NCBI GenBank assembly: GCA_937890525.1
Contig: CALADI010000046.1
Span: 16,641-80,640, forward strand
Reading direction: 5' to 3'
DNA length: 64,000 nucleotides
Source of the DNA: an uncultured Clostridia bacterium
GTDB taxonomy: Bacteria; Bacillota; Clostridia; Oscillospirales; Oscillospiraceae
Below are positions 50,303-57,938 of the stretch, in pieces. The position numbers and the translations under genes are program-made. The notes beneath the pieces are model-generated. The model searched no databases, was not told the origin of the DNA, and was given only the letters and a program-made list of their open reading frames with translations. Every line of letters starts with the position of its first letter. Position 1 is the first letter of the stretch.

Positions 50303-51448
50303 ATGGCAGAAAAACAAAAGCAATGGGTCAGTGTCTGGGGCAGCGCCGTCAGCATCGCAGAAAACCGCCCGGAGCGGTACGCAAAGGATATCACCCTGCG
50401 CTATCCGATCACCCTGCCGTTTTCCGGCAGCGGTCTGCGCTTTACATTTGATAATTACTGCGGGACGGAACCTGTGACGCTGGAGCGGGTCACCTGCCTG
50501 TATGACGGGCGATTCCATCCCCTGTCCTGTGAGGGCGCGGAACGGATCCGCCTTGGCACAGGAGAGCGTGTGACTACAGATCCACTGGATCTGGATGTGC
50601 GGGCCGGGGCGCAGATCCATCTGAGCTTTTATTTAAAAGATTTCACCTTGATGCGGTCGGTGGTATTTTCCTGCGGAGCGCTGTCCCAAGGGCTTTATGC
50701 CAACGGCGACGAGACTCATACCCTCCAGATTAGCCCCGATACCTCCCGAAGCACCCATCTGTTCTATTTTCTGACCAATGTCTCGATTCGTACATCGGCG
50801 GAAAATCGGGCGCTGGTATGCTATGGTGATTCCATCACGGCTCAGGATTGGCCGGATGAACTGGCATTGCGCTGCCGGGCGGAGGGGTATGACCATGTGT
50901 CTGTGATCCGCAGAGCTACCAGCGGATCACGGATCTTGCGGGAGTATCAATGCCTGACCTATGAATCCTACGGACTTATGGGGGAGAAGCGGTTTTTCCA
51001 TGAAGTTCCCACAGATGGTGCCGATGCTGTCATCATCCAGCAGGGGATCAACGATATCATCCACCCGGTAGGAACGGAGATCAACCAATTCCGGCCCATG
51101 ACGGATCTGCCTACGGTGGAAGAGCTGATCCAGGGCTTGAAGCGGTATATCCGTCAGGCCAAAGACTTGGGCTATCGGGTCTATGTGGGTACGCTGCTGC
51201 CCATGGGCGGCTGGCGGACGGATGCGCCGTTCCGTCAAGAAATGCGCCATCAGTTCAATGATTTTATCCGTACTACGGATCTGATCGATGGGGTCATCGA
51301 CTTTGACCTTGCACTGCGGGATCCGGACCGCCCGGACTGGTTCCTGCCGGAGTATGATTCCGGGGATCATCTGCACCCCAGCAAGCTGGGCTATCAGCGA
51401 ATGGCGCAGGCGATCCCTGCGGAATTGCTGAGCGCCCGGGAGATGTAA
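50303..51448 (+). CDS. SGNH/GDSL-type esterase/lipase family protein
   Basis: A 381-residue hydrolase without a signal peptide. An N-terminal beta-rich domain (residues about 10-165) precedes the SGNH domain. The catalytic Ser is in ALVCYGDSITAQDW, the oxyanion Gly and Asn are in ATSGSR and IQQGINDII, and the Asp-His pair is in DSGDHLHPSKLGYQ. This two-domain form resembles carbohydrate esterases that remove acetyl groups from sugars. TGGAG lies seven bases before the ATG at 50303; an earlier GTG (50297) is poorly placed. A TATAAT at 50259-50264 may be its promoter. Confidence 0.87.
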   Translation: MAEKQKQWVSVWGSAVSIAENRPERYAKDITLRYPITLPFSGSGLRFTFDNYCGTEPVTLERVTCLYDGRFHPLSCEGAERIRLGTGERVTTDPLDLDVRAGAQIHLSFYLKDFTLMRSVVFSCGALSQGLYANGDETHTLQISPDTSRSTHLFYFLTNVSIRTSAENRALVCYGDSITAQDWPDELALRCRAEGYDHVSVIRRATSGSRILREYQCLTYESYGLMGEKRFFHEVPTDGADAVIIQQGINDIIHPVGTEINQFRPMTDLPTVEELIQGLKRYIRQAKDLGYRVYVGTLLPMGGWRTDAPFRQEMRHQFNDFIRTTDLIDGVIDFDLALRDPDRPDWFLPEYDSGDHLHPSKLGYQRMAQAIPAELLSAREM

Positions 51449-51472
51449 TGAAACAGACAGGAGGAAATTCGT

Positions 51473-51928
51473 ATGTCTTGGAATATGGAAGAAGCGCTGA
51501 GTTACTACCGGGGGCAGGGCGCGCCTGCCGACCAGAACGCGCTGGTGGGACTGCTGAAGGAGATCCAGCAGGAGCAGGGCGGCGGTATCCCTGTATGGGC
51601 AGTAGGGGAGATTGCCCAATGCTATGGGGTGAAGGAAAACTACATCAGTGCCGTCATCAAGCGGATCCCCAGCCTGCGTCTGGCAGATACCCATTGCCTT
51701 GAGCTTTGCGGCGGCCCCAACTGCGGCAAGCATACGCATATCGCTGATTTTGTGGAGCGTACCTATGGAAAGAATCCGGCAGGTTTTACATGGAAGTTCT
51801 GCGGGTGTATGCGCATGTGCGGCAAAGGTCCCAATCTCAAATGGGACGGAAAAGTCTATCATCACGCCGATGAGAAGCTGATCCGCACTTTGGTAGAGGG
51901 CGGAGAAGTACCGGAAGGATCGAAATAA
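51473..51928 (+). CDS. NuoE-like thioredoxin-fold [2Fe-2S] ferredoxin
   Basis: A 151-residue protein of the NADH dehydrogenase 24 kDa (NuoE) family. An N-terminal helical part (LVGLLKEIQQEQGGGIP, AQCYGVKENYISAVIKRIP) leads to the thioredoxin-like domain with cluster cysteines in CGGPNC (ELCGGPNCGKHT) and CGCMRMCGKGPN. The C-x4-C...C-x3-C spacing fits a [2Fe-2S] site. Partners NuoF/HydA are not in the window, so it is an orphan electron carrier here. AGGAGG precedes the ATG, 24 bases after the esterase gene, and a terminator follows. Confidence 0.88.
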   Translation: MSWNMEEALSYYRGQGAPADQNALVGLLKEIQQEQGGGIPVWAVGEIAQCYGVKENYISAVIKRIPSLRLADTHCLELCGGPNCGKHTHIADFVERTYGKNPAGFTWKFCGCMRMCGKGPNLKWDGKVYHHADEKLIRTLVEGGEVPEGSK

Positions 51929-51935
51929 GCACAAG

Positions 51936-51964
51936 AAAAGCCGCTCCAAATTGGAGCGGCTTTT
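51936..51964. terminator. Terminator between the NuoE-like and CofE-like genes
   Basis: A 12-14 bp perfect inverted repeat (51936-51949 with 51951-51964) ends in TTTT on the plus strand and in TTTT on the minus strand. It lies between convergent stop codons. Confidence 0.85.
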
Positions 51965-51984
51965 GAACTGCTTATCTATGCGGC

Positions 51985-53181
51985 TTATTCGTTGGTGTAG
52001 TTATCGAAGTAGCCCTGAATATAGATGATGGGGGTGCCCTTATCGCCGGAGCCGGAAGTCAGATCGCACAGAGATCCGATCAAGTCGGTCAGACGCCGGG
52101 GAGTGGTGCCCTGAGCGGCCATGTTGCCCACCAAGCTGGAACCGTCTTTCTGCTGGATCTTCTCCTTGATGGCATCACGCAGCGCCTCGCCGGACAGGTT
52201 GGCGAAGTCGTTGTCAGCCAGATACTTCAGCTTCAGTTCGTTGGGAGTTCCCTCCAGACCGGGGGTGTAGGCAGGAGAAACAACGGGGTCGGCCAGTTCC
52301 CAAATCTTTCCGATGGGATCCTTGAAAGCGCCGTCGCCGTAGACCATGACCTCCACATGCTTACCGGTCAGCTCCAGCATACGGGCCTGGATGTCCAGAA
52401 CCAGATCCTGGCACTCTCTGGGGAACAGCTTCACGCTGTTCTCGGTGGACTTGTTGGAGCCCAACAGGCCATACTTGGCGTTGTAACCGCTGCCGTTCAC
52501 CGGCTCATTCATGATCTCGTCCAGACCAAAGACACGCTCTGCACCGGCAGCCTTCAGCAGACGCTTGGTGCGCACACGGGTGTGGATGTCGCAGTTGAGC
52601 ACATTCTTGGTGTAGGACAGGATGGCACGGGGATCGTTGGCGAAGACGACCTCCACCTCAGCGCCGGATTCCCGGATCAAATCGCTGTAGTACTGCACAT
52701 AGTCCACACCGGTAAAGGGGTGCTTGTTATAGCCGAACAGCTCGCGGTAGCGGGCTTCGGTGAGCACATCGCTGTAGGGATTCACGCCCTTCTGATCCAT
52801 CAGATCCCAGTTGATGAGGTGATTGCCCACCTCGTCAGAGGGGTAGCTGAGCATCAGGACGACCTTCTTGCAGCCCTGTGCAATGCCCCGCAGGCAGATG
52901 GCAAAGCGGTTGCGGCTGAGGATGGGGAAAATCACACCCACAGTTTCACCGCCGAATTTGTTACGGACATCCTGAGCGATATCCTCTACGCTGGCATAGT
53001 TGCCCTGTGCCCGGGCGACAATGGCCTCCGTCATAGCGACGATGTCACGATCTCTGGGGGTGAGCCCATCGAACTGCATTGCCTGCTGAATGGAATCGGT
53101 GACGATCTGCGATAAATTGTCTCCCTCACGAATGATGGGAGCACGGATTCCCATAGAAACGGTACCAAACATCCGGCTCAT
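51985..53181 (-). CDS. Coenzyme F420-0:L-glutamate ligase-like (CofE family) protein
   Basis: A 398-residue protein whose first 250 residues follow the CofE pattern: MGIRAPIIREGDNLSQIVTD, LTPRDRDIVAMTEAIVARAQG and GSGYNAKYGLLGSNKS. CofE adds glutamates to F420, but F420 is not expected in this kind of organism, and the protein is much longer than archaeal CofE (about 250). It probably forms amide bonds on another acceptor. GGAG fits the ATG at 53181; an upstream GTG is closer to the site than normal. It has its own strong promoter. Confidence 0.8.
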   Translation of the reverse strand: MSRMFGTVSMGIRAPIIREGDNLSQIVTDSIQQAMQFDGLTPRDRDIVAMTEAIVARAQGNYASVEDIAQDVRNKFGGETVGVIFPILSRNRFAICLRGIAQGCKKVVLMLSYPSDEVGNHLINWDLMDQKGVNPYSDVLTEARYRELFGYNKHPFTGVDYVQYYSDLIRESGAEVEVVFANDPRAILSYTKNVLNCDIHTRVRTKRLLKAAGAERVFGLDEIMNEPVNGSGYNAKYGLLGSNKSTENSVKLFPRECQDLVLDIQARMLELTGKHVEVMVYGDGAFKDPIGKIWELADPVVSPAYTPGLEGTPNELKLKYLADNDFANLSGEALRDAIKEKIQQKDGSSLVGNMAAQGTTPRRLTDLIGSLCDLTSGSGDKGTPIIYIQGYFDNYTNE

Positions 53182-53238
53182 ATACAACACTCCTAATCAA
53201 GCAAAGATAGCGTTCTGAAAGAGCGCTTTTACTTACCT

Positions 53239-53267
53239 ATTATAATACATCGGACTGGATTTGTAAA
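53239..53267 (-). promoter_or_regulatory. Promoter of the CofE-like gene
   Basis: On the minus strand TTTACA (53262-53267), a 17-base spacer and TATAAT (53239-53244). It directly follows the T-run of the terminator of the upstream gene. Confidence 0.8.
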
Positions 53268-53308
53268 ACAAAAAAATCGGGATCCGAGAGAATAATTTCC
53301 CCCGGATC
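53268..53308 (-). terminator. Terminator of the membrane protein gene at 53377
   Basis: On the minus strand a GATCCG/CGGATC stem (53303-53308 with 53281-53286), extended by CC/GG with a bulge, has a 16-base loop and is followed by TTTTTTTG. Confidence 0.6.
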
Positions 53309-53376
53309 TCCATTGAATTTGTGAAAAATAGATAAGTACTCCGCTTGTTCAGCACGGCGAAGCCCCAAACCGGCAA

Positions 53377-54189
53377 TCATAGGAATTTACCAAAGAGATA
53401 CAGGGCGAGTATCGTGATAAGACTTGCTGGCAGATACGACCACATGCTCAGATCAGAGAACACCACCTGCGCATATCCTGCCTGACCCAGGGCATAGATG
53501 ATGAGCAAAGAGAACACGGTGGTCAAAATCGCTTTTGAAAACTGACTTCCAAACAGGTTGGAGAAAAAGAATGCATAACAGGCCCCCAGAATGGGATTGA
53601 AAACGGTAAGTACGGCACTCAGGATCAGCTTCAGAACGGCGATCAGCAGAATGCCGCCCCACACGATCAGCAGGATCCACTTTGCCCATTCACCGAAGAA
53701 CTGGGGGACAAAGGCATCTGCCACAGCGTGAAAGCCCAGAAAAAGCGCCAGAGCGCACAGACTGTTAAACAGGCGCAGAGCATACCAGCTGATCAGACGC
53801 CGTCCCGAGGGAAGCCAGGATTCCAGCATGTTTACAAACAGTGCCAGCACGGACATCTGAAGGACCGAGGTATAAAAAAGTTCCCACGGCATTGCGGTGG
53901 GGTCCAGCAGGTAGAAATGATCCGCAGAAAGAGAGAGAAAGGGAAGCTTTTCCAGCCAAGGGCGCAGACCGGGCAGATAGACATAGCCCACCACGGCGCT
54001 GAGATAGATCAGAATGAGATTCAGCACAGCGGAAATGCTCCGGGTCAGGGGGGAGCCTCTTCCCACGAGGGCCCGCAGAATCGCACCCACGGAGAAAACT
54101 CCGAGGGCAAGGATGCACATGATCTTCAGAAGGTCGGTCCAGTCGGACAGAGATTCCGGGATCACAGTTAAAAGGGGAAGGCAGAACAT
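53377..54189 (-). CDS. Polytopic membrane protein, function unknown
   Basis: A 270-residue hydrophobic protein with seven or eight likely membrane helices and short loops. No known motif was found. It opens with MFCLPLLTVIPESLSD, has an aromatic-rich loop before residue 110 (HFYLLDPTAMPWELFY), and the second half holds four closely spaced helices ending ALYLFGKFL. AGGAGG lies five bases before the ATG. It follows the rplL terminator, so it is either expressed by read-through or from a weak promoter I did not find. Confidence 0.75.
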   Translation of the reverse strand: MFCLPLLTVIPESLSDWTDLLKIMCILALGVFSVGAILRALVGRGSPLTRSISAVLNLILIYLSAVVGYVYLPGLRPWLEKLPFLSLSADHFYLLDPTAMPWELFYTSVLQMSVLALFVNMLESWLPSGRRLISWYALRLFNSLCALALFLGFHAVADAFVPQFFGEWAKWILLIVWGGILLIAVLKLILSAVLTVFNPILGACYAFFFSNLFGSQFSKAILTTVFSLLIIYALGQAGYAQVVFSDLSMWSYLPASLITILALYLFGKFL

Positions 54190-54212
54190 AGAAACCTCCT
54201 GAGGGGAAGAAA

Positions 54213-54243
54213 TAGAAAACAGCCGCCAGTTTCCCGGCGGCTG
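54213..54243 (-). terminator. Terminator of rplJ-rplL
   Basis: An 8 bp GC-rich stem (54220-54227 with 54236-54243) is followed on the minus strand by TTTTCTATTTC. It lies 24 bases past the rplL stop. Confidence 0.85.
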
Positions 54244-54267
54244 TGGTATGCACTTGGTAGAGATCTC

Positions 54268-54642
54268 TTACTTGATCTCGGCCTCTGCGCCAGCTTCCTT
54301 CAGCTCTGCAGCCAGCTTCTCGGCATCTTCCTTGGAGATGGCTTCCTTCAGGGTCTTGGGGCAGTTGTCGACCAGATCCTTAGCGTCCTTCAGGCCCAGG
54401 CCGGTAGCGGCACGGACAACCTTGATGACGTTCAGCTTGGAAGCACCAGCGCTCTTCAGGATAACATCGAACTCGGTCTTCTCCTCGACCTCAGCAGCAG
54501 CGCCAGCAGCGGGAGCGGCAACAGCAGCAGCAGCGGCGGAAACGCCGAAAACCTCTTCCAGGGTGTGAACCAGCTCGGACAGCTCCAGAACGGTCAGGCC
54601 CTTAACCTCTTCAACGAGAGCAGTGATCTTTTCACTAGCCAT
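54268..54642 (-). CDS. rplL: 50S ribosomal protein L7/L12
   Basis: A 124-residue stalk protein that recruits translation factors. The N-terminal dimer domain ends in LVHTLEEVFGVS, an alanine-rich hinge follows, and the C-terminal domain has EKTEFDVILKSAGASKLNVI, KVVRAATGLGLKDAKDLVD and a terminal KEAGAEAEIK. It lies 56 bases after rplJ; both are controlled by the L10 leader. Confidence 0.97.
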   Translation of the reverse strand: MASEKITALVEEVKGLTVLELSELVHTLEEVFGVSAAAAAVAAPAAGAAAEVEEKTEFDVILKSAGASKLNVIKVVRAATGLGLKDAKDLVDNCPKTLKEAISKEDAEKLAAELKEAGAEAEIK

Positions 54643-54698
54643 TGTAATATCCTCCTAAATAGTTAAGTTAAAGTGTGTTTATGAACGGGATCGGCAGA

Positions 54699-55223
54699 TC
54701 AAGCCTCTGCCTCGGCTGCGGGAGCGCCGCCTTCCTTCTGGATACGAACCTGATCCAGAACAAAAGCCAGGCTGGAAATGGGAGCCAGGAAGGTACCCAG
54801 AACAGAAGCCACCAGAGCGTTCTTGCTGGGCAGTTCACCGAAGCCGTTGAGCTGCTCAGCAGTCAGCACGGAGCCTTCAACAACGCCGCCCTTAATGGAC
54901 AGGGTGTTCTTGTTCTTCTTGGCGAACTCGCAGATGATACGAGCGGGAGCAATGGGGTCACCGGCAGTGCAAGCCATTGCGGTGGTGCCGTTGAGAACCT
55001 CGTCGAAATCGTAACCGGCATTGCGGGTAGCGAAACGGGTCAGGGTGTTCTTAACGACAGAGTATTCGACCTCGGCCTCACGGAACTGCTTACGCAGCTC
55101 GTTATCCTGGGCAACGGTAATACCCTTGTAGTCAACAAAGACAACGGAAGTTGCTTCCTTGATCTTGCCGGTCAGGTTTTCAACCACGGCCTTCTTGCTT
55201 TCAAGAACCTTTGCGTTAGGCAT
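54699..55223 (-). CDS. rplJ: 50S ribosomal protein L10
   Basis: A 174-residue L10 that anchors the L7/L12 dimers on the ribosome and represses its own operon by binding the leader. It starts MPNAKVLESKKAVVENL and contains VVFVDYKGITVAQDNELRK, YSVVKNTLTRFA and GTTAMACTAGDPIAPARI. GGAGGTG precedes the ATG at 55223. Codons open in frame upstream lie in the leader RNA. Confidence 0.96.
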   Translation of the reverse strand: MPNAKVLESKKAVVENLTGKIKEATSVVFVDYKGITVAQDNELRKQFREAEVEYSVVKNTLTRFATRNAGYDFDEVLNGTTAMACTAGDPIAPARIICEFAKKNKNTLSIKGGVVEGSVLTAEQLNGFGELPSKNALVASVLGTFLAPISSLAFVLDQVRIQKEGGAPAAEAEA

Positions 55224-55250
55224 GTGAGATGTCACCTCCGAAATAAAAAA

Positions 55251-55347
55251 TGTCTCTCTGCCAAAGGACAGAAAGACACGCAAATAATCGTTATCTACGC
55301 ACCTCGGCAGGACTTAATGCTGTGAGCAGCCTGCTGTCTTTGGCAAC
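55251..55347 (-). ncRNA. Ribosomal protein L10 leader
   Basis: The transcript upstream of rplJ holds the L10-leader signatures on the minus strand: TGCCAAAGACAGCAGG near the 5' end, CCTGCCGAGGTGCGTAGAT in the middle and CTTTGGCAGAGAGACA near the 3' end. The base stem pairs 55338-55345 with 55259-55266 (TGCCAAAG/CTTTGGCA), and AGCAGG pairs with CCTGC(T) inside it. L10-(L7/L12)4 binding to this fold represses rplJ and rplL. Ends are approximate. Confidence 0.88.
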
Positions 55348-55353
55348 AGATAT

Positions 55354-55382
55354 ATATTAGCATACGAAGAATCGATTGTCAA
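55354..55382 (-). promoter_or_regulatory. Promoter of rplJ-rplL
   Basis: On the minus strand TTGACA (55377-55382), a 17-base spacer and TAATAT (55354-55359). Together with the rplA terminator just upstream it makes rplJL a separate transcription unit. Confidence 0.85.
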
Positions 55383-55399
55383 GTAGAAAAATGACAATT

Positions 55400-55436
55400 T
55401 TTCAGAAAACCGGGAAGCAGAATGCTTCCCGGTTTT
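55400..55436 (-). terminator. Terminator after rplA
   Basis: A perfect 13 bp stem (55406-55418 with 55424-55436) is followed on the minus strand by TTTTCTGAAAAATT. It lies 18 bases past the rplA stop. Confidence 0.85.
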
Positions 55437-55454
55437 TCACGGATCAAGTGCCGA

Positions 55455-56147
55455 TTACAGGTACTTGGCAGCGCTGACCTTGACGCCGGGGCCCATGGTG
55501 GACACAACGACACAGGAGCGGATATACTGACCCTTGGCAGCGGCGGGCTTGGCCTTCACGACAGCCTTCATCAGGGTGTCCATGTTCTCCACCAGCTTCT
55601 CGGAGCCGAAGGAGACCTTGCCGATGGGGCAGTGGATGATGTTGGTCTTGTCCAGACGATACTCGACCTTACCGGCCTTGATTTCCTGAACGGCAGCGCC
55701 AACATTGGGGGTCACAGTGCCAGCCTTGGGGGAGGGCATCAGACCCTTGGGGCCCAGAACCTTACCCAGACGACCGACGATACCCATCATGTCGGGGGAA
55801 GCGACGACCACATCAAAGTCGAACCAGTTCTCCTTGGTGATCTTCTCGACCAGCTCCATGCCGCCAACATAGTCGGCGCCGGCAGCCTTGGCCTCTTCCA
55901 CCTTGGCGTCCTTAGCGAAAACCAGAACACGGCTGGTCTTGCCGGTGCCGTTGGGCAGAACCACGGCGCCGCGAACCTGCTGGTCAGCGTGACGGGAGTC
56001 AACGCCCAGCTTGATGTGCAGCTCAACGGTCTCGTCGAACTTGGCGGTAGCGCCCTTCACGACCAGATCCAGAGCTTCAGCGGGATCATACTGTACGGAG
56101 CGGTCAATCAGCTTGGCGCTCTCCTGATACTTTTTACCTCTAAACAA
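55455..56147 (-). CDS. rplA: 50S ribosomal protein L1
   Basis: A 230-residue L1 that forms the L1 stalk and moves deacylated tRNA. The protein begins FRGKKYQESAKLID after a TTG start codon at 56147; AAGGAGG lies nine bases upstream and no ATG is in register. Core segments are VVLPNGTGKTSRVLVFA, PDMMGIVGRLGKVLGPKGLM and NIIHCPIGKVSF. It follows rplK by 80 bases. A TTG start in an abundant protein may limit L1 translation. Confidence 0.95.
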   Translation of the reverse strand: MFRGKKYQESAKLIDRSVQYDPAEALDLVVKGATAKFDETVELHIKLGVDSRHADQQVRGAVVLPNGTGKTSRVLVFAKDAKVEEAKAAGADYVGGMELVEKITKENWFDFDVVVASPDMMGIVGRLGKVLGPKGLMPSPKAGTVTPNVGAAVQEIKAGKVEYRLDKTNIIHCPIGKVSFGSEKLVENMDTLMKAVVKAKPAAAKGQYIRSCVVVSTMGPGVKVSAAKYL

Positions 56148-56227
56148 TGTAATTTTCCTCCTTATCGTGGTAATGCGGAATAATCCTCCCACATAACCGG
56201 GACGCAGTCATCCCGGGCAGCAAATAA

Positions 56228-56653
56228 TCAATCGACAACAGAGACGCCCATGGAGCGGCAAGTGCCGGCAACCTGAGTCTCAGCAGCCTCCAGAGAGGGG
56301 CAGTTCAGATCGGGCAGCTTGGTCTTGGCGATCTCGGTGATCTGAGCCTTGGTGATGGTGCCCACCTTCTGCTTGTTGGGAACGCCGGAACCCTTCTCCA
56401 GACCGATGGCCTTCATGACCAGCAGGGGAGTGGGGGGAGTCTTGGTAATGAAGGTGAAGGAACGGTCGGCGTAGACAGTGATGACTACGGGGATCTTGTA
56501 ACCCTCCATGTCCTTCGTACGGGCGTTGAACTCCTTGATAAATGCTGCGATATTCACGCCGTGCTGACCCAGAGCAGGACCAACAGGGGGAGAAGCAGTT
56601 GCCTTAGCGGCATTGATCTGCAGTTTGATAATACCAGTGACTTTCTGTGCCAT
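56228..56653 (-). CDS. rplK: 50S ribosomal protein L11
   Basis: A 141-residue L11, part of the GTPase-associated centre. It starts MAQKVTGIIKLQINAAKATA and contains PVGPALGQHGVNIAAFIKEFN, TKTPPTPLLVMKA and the C-terminal GTCRSMGVSV. GAGGTGC precedes the ATG. It is separated from nusG by a 104-base spacer with three small hairpins. Confidence 0.97.
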   Translation of the reverse strand: MAQKVTGIIKLQINAAKATASPPVGPALGQHGVNIAAFIKEFNARTKDMEGYKIPVVITVYADRSFTFITKTPPTPLLVMKAIGLEKGSGVPNKQKVGTITKAQITEIAKTKLPDLNCPSLEAAETQVAGTCRSMGVSVVD

Positions 56654-56685
56654 TATAAAGCACCTCCTGAATAAAATGTGGTAAT

Positions 56686-56749
56686 ATGCGTGTTACGCAT
56701 TTCTTGCGGGGTCTGGACCCCTCCCACGTTCCGATCGGGAAACCCGATC
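56686..56749. other. Three tandem perfect hairpins in the nusG-rplK spacer
   Basis: Three short inverted repeats follow one another: 56686-56691 with 56695-56700 (6 bp, three-base loop), 56708-56713 with 56716-56721 (6 bp, two-base apex) and 56733-56739 with 56743-56749 (7 bp, AAA loop). None has a T-run. They lie in the mRNA upstream of rplK and may be processing sites or a leader for L11/L1 control. Confidence 0.6.
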
Positions 56750-56757
56750 CGATGCGT

Positions 56758-57285
56758 TTACTGGGAAACGACCTCCACCTGATCGAGCTCAAACTCGACG
56801 GAGGTCTCTCGGCCAAACATGGAAACGACCACGCTGACCCGATTGTTGTCGGCGTCAATTTCCTCGACGACTCCGGAGAAGGAACTCAAGGGACCATCCA
56901 AGATCCGCACGGTGTCGCCAACGCTGTAATTGACAATAATCTCACGCTTTTCGACGCCCATGGCATAGACCTCTTCCTCCGTCAGGGGGAGGGGATCGTT
57001 GCTGGAGGTACCGACGAAGCCGGTAACGCCCCGCACATCCTTGATGACATGCCAAGTATCATCGCTGTAGACCATCTTCACCAGCACATAGCCGGGGAAT
57101 ACCTTGCGGTCGTAGGTCTTGCTTGCGCCGGAATCCGTGATCTCGGTGACGGTTTCCAGAGGAATGGAAACAGCCAGGATCTGATCTTGAAGATGACGGG
57201 TCTCTACGGTCTTTTCGATCGTAGCTTTCACCGTATTTTCATAGCCGGAATAGGTATGGACAACATACCACTTTGCATCTGCCAT
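56758..57285 (-). CDS. nusG: Transcription termination/antitermination protein NusG
   Basis: A 175-residue NusG that binds RNA polymerase and couples it to Rho or ribosomes. The N-terminal NGN domain begins WYVVHTYSGYENTVKA and contains VFPGYVLVKMVYSDDTWHVI and GFVGTS. The KOW domain follows (VGDTVRILDGPLSSFSGVVEE). It lies 12 bases after secE, the universal order. Confidence 0.96.
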   Translation of the reverse strand: MADAKWYVVHTYSGYENTVKATIEKTVETRHLQDQILAVSIPLETVTEITDSGASKTYDRKVFPGYVLVKMVYSDDTWHVIKDVRGVTGFVGTSSNDPLPLTEEEVYAMGVEKREIIVNYSVGDTVRILDGPLSSFSGVVEEIDADNNRVSVVVSMFGRETSVEFELDQVEVVSQ

Positions 57286-57297
57286 AGTATACTACCC

Positions 57298-57528
57298 TTA
57301 GTGGAACAGGGCGATCAGGCCGTTGATACCAACCTGTGCGACAAAGTCGAACAGCCAAATAAACGCACCAACAACCACGACGCAGCCGACAACGACCAGA
57401 GTGTTCTTCAGGACCTGCTGCTTTGTAGGCCATACGACCTTTTTCAGCTCACTGCGAAGCTCGCGGAAGAACTTGCAGACCTTGTGCCATGTCCTGACAA
57501 ACCAGTTTTCCTTCTTGACTTCAGCCAT
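57298..57528 (-). CDS. secE: Preprotein translocase subunit SecE
   Basis: A 76-residue single-pass form of SecE that braces the SecYEG channel. A cytoplasmic amphipathic helix (KVCKFFRELRSELKKVVWPTK) contains the conserved KKVxWP motif and is followed by one membrane helix (VVVGCVVVVGAFIWLFDFV). It lies 15 bases after rpmG and is co-transcribed with nusG. Confidence 0.96.
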   Translation of the reverse strand: MAEVKKENWFVRTWHKVCKFFRELRSELKKVVWPTKQQVLKNTLVVVGCVVVVGAFIWLFDFVAQVGINGLIALFH

Positions 57529-57543
57529 GATGGTAGGTCCTCC

Positions 57544-57693
57544 TTACTTGGTCTCGTTGTGAATGGTGTGCTTTCTGCAGAATCTGCAGTACTTCTTCAT
57601 TTCGAGACGGTCGGGGTCGTTCTTCTTGTTCTTCATGGTGTTGTAGTTTCTCTGCTTGCACTCGGAGCATCTCAAAGTGACTTTCACGCGCAT
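57544..57693 (-). CDS. rpmG: 50S ribosomal protein L33
   Basis: A 49-residue zinc-binding L33, read on the minus strand from the ATG at 57693 to the TAA at 57544. It begins MRVKVTLRCSECKQRNYNT and ends with KKYCRFCRKHTIHNETK, giving two CxxC pairs. AAGGAGG precedes the ATG. It opens the rpmG-secE-nusG-rplK-rplA transcript and is short enough to be missed by ORF length filters. Confidence 0.95.
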   Translation of the reverse strand: MRVKVTLRCSECKQRNYNTMKNKKNDPDRLEMKKYCRFCRKHTIHNETK

Positions 57694-57821
57694 AACGGCA
57701 CCTCCTTAAATATTGCCTCCCTGTATCACTTCGTCTAGTATAAAATTTAGGCGCGGCTTAACTACAAACGCCGCATCGAAGCTGAAAAAAGCGCAAGAAG
57801 CCTTTTTTCACAGGTAGAGTC

Positions 57822-57851
57822 ATCATAACACAGGGGAGGGAGACTTGTCAA
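57822..57851 (-). promoter_or_regulatory. Promoter of rpmG-secE-nusG-rplK-rplA
   Basis: On the minus strand TTGACA (57846-57851), an 18-base spacer and TATGAT (57822-57827). It lies about 130 bases before rpmG. The leader contains an A/T stem (a GAAAAAAG/CTTTTTTC pairing at about 57784-57809) and a second -10-like TATACT nearer the gene. Confidence 0.65.
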
Positions 57852-57862
57852 CAACTTTTTCT

Positions 57863-57890
57863 TTGATTTTTTCATAATTTCGGTTATAAT
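57863..57890 (+). promoter_or_regulatory. Promoter of ruvX
   Basis: TTGATT (57863-57868), a 16-base spacer and TATAAT (57885-57890), with the ATG 48 bases downstream. It is divergent from the rpmG promoter. Confidence 0.65.
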
Positions 57891-57938
57891 GGAGGAAATC
57901 TAAGATGAAGCCATCAAACACGACAGAGAGGGATCGCT

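Noticed and set aside
57694..57938. tRNA-Trp or other tRNA before rpmG
   Set aside because: tRNA genes often sit here in Firmicutes, but no cloverleaf or T-arm consensus is present.
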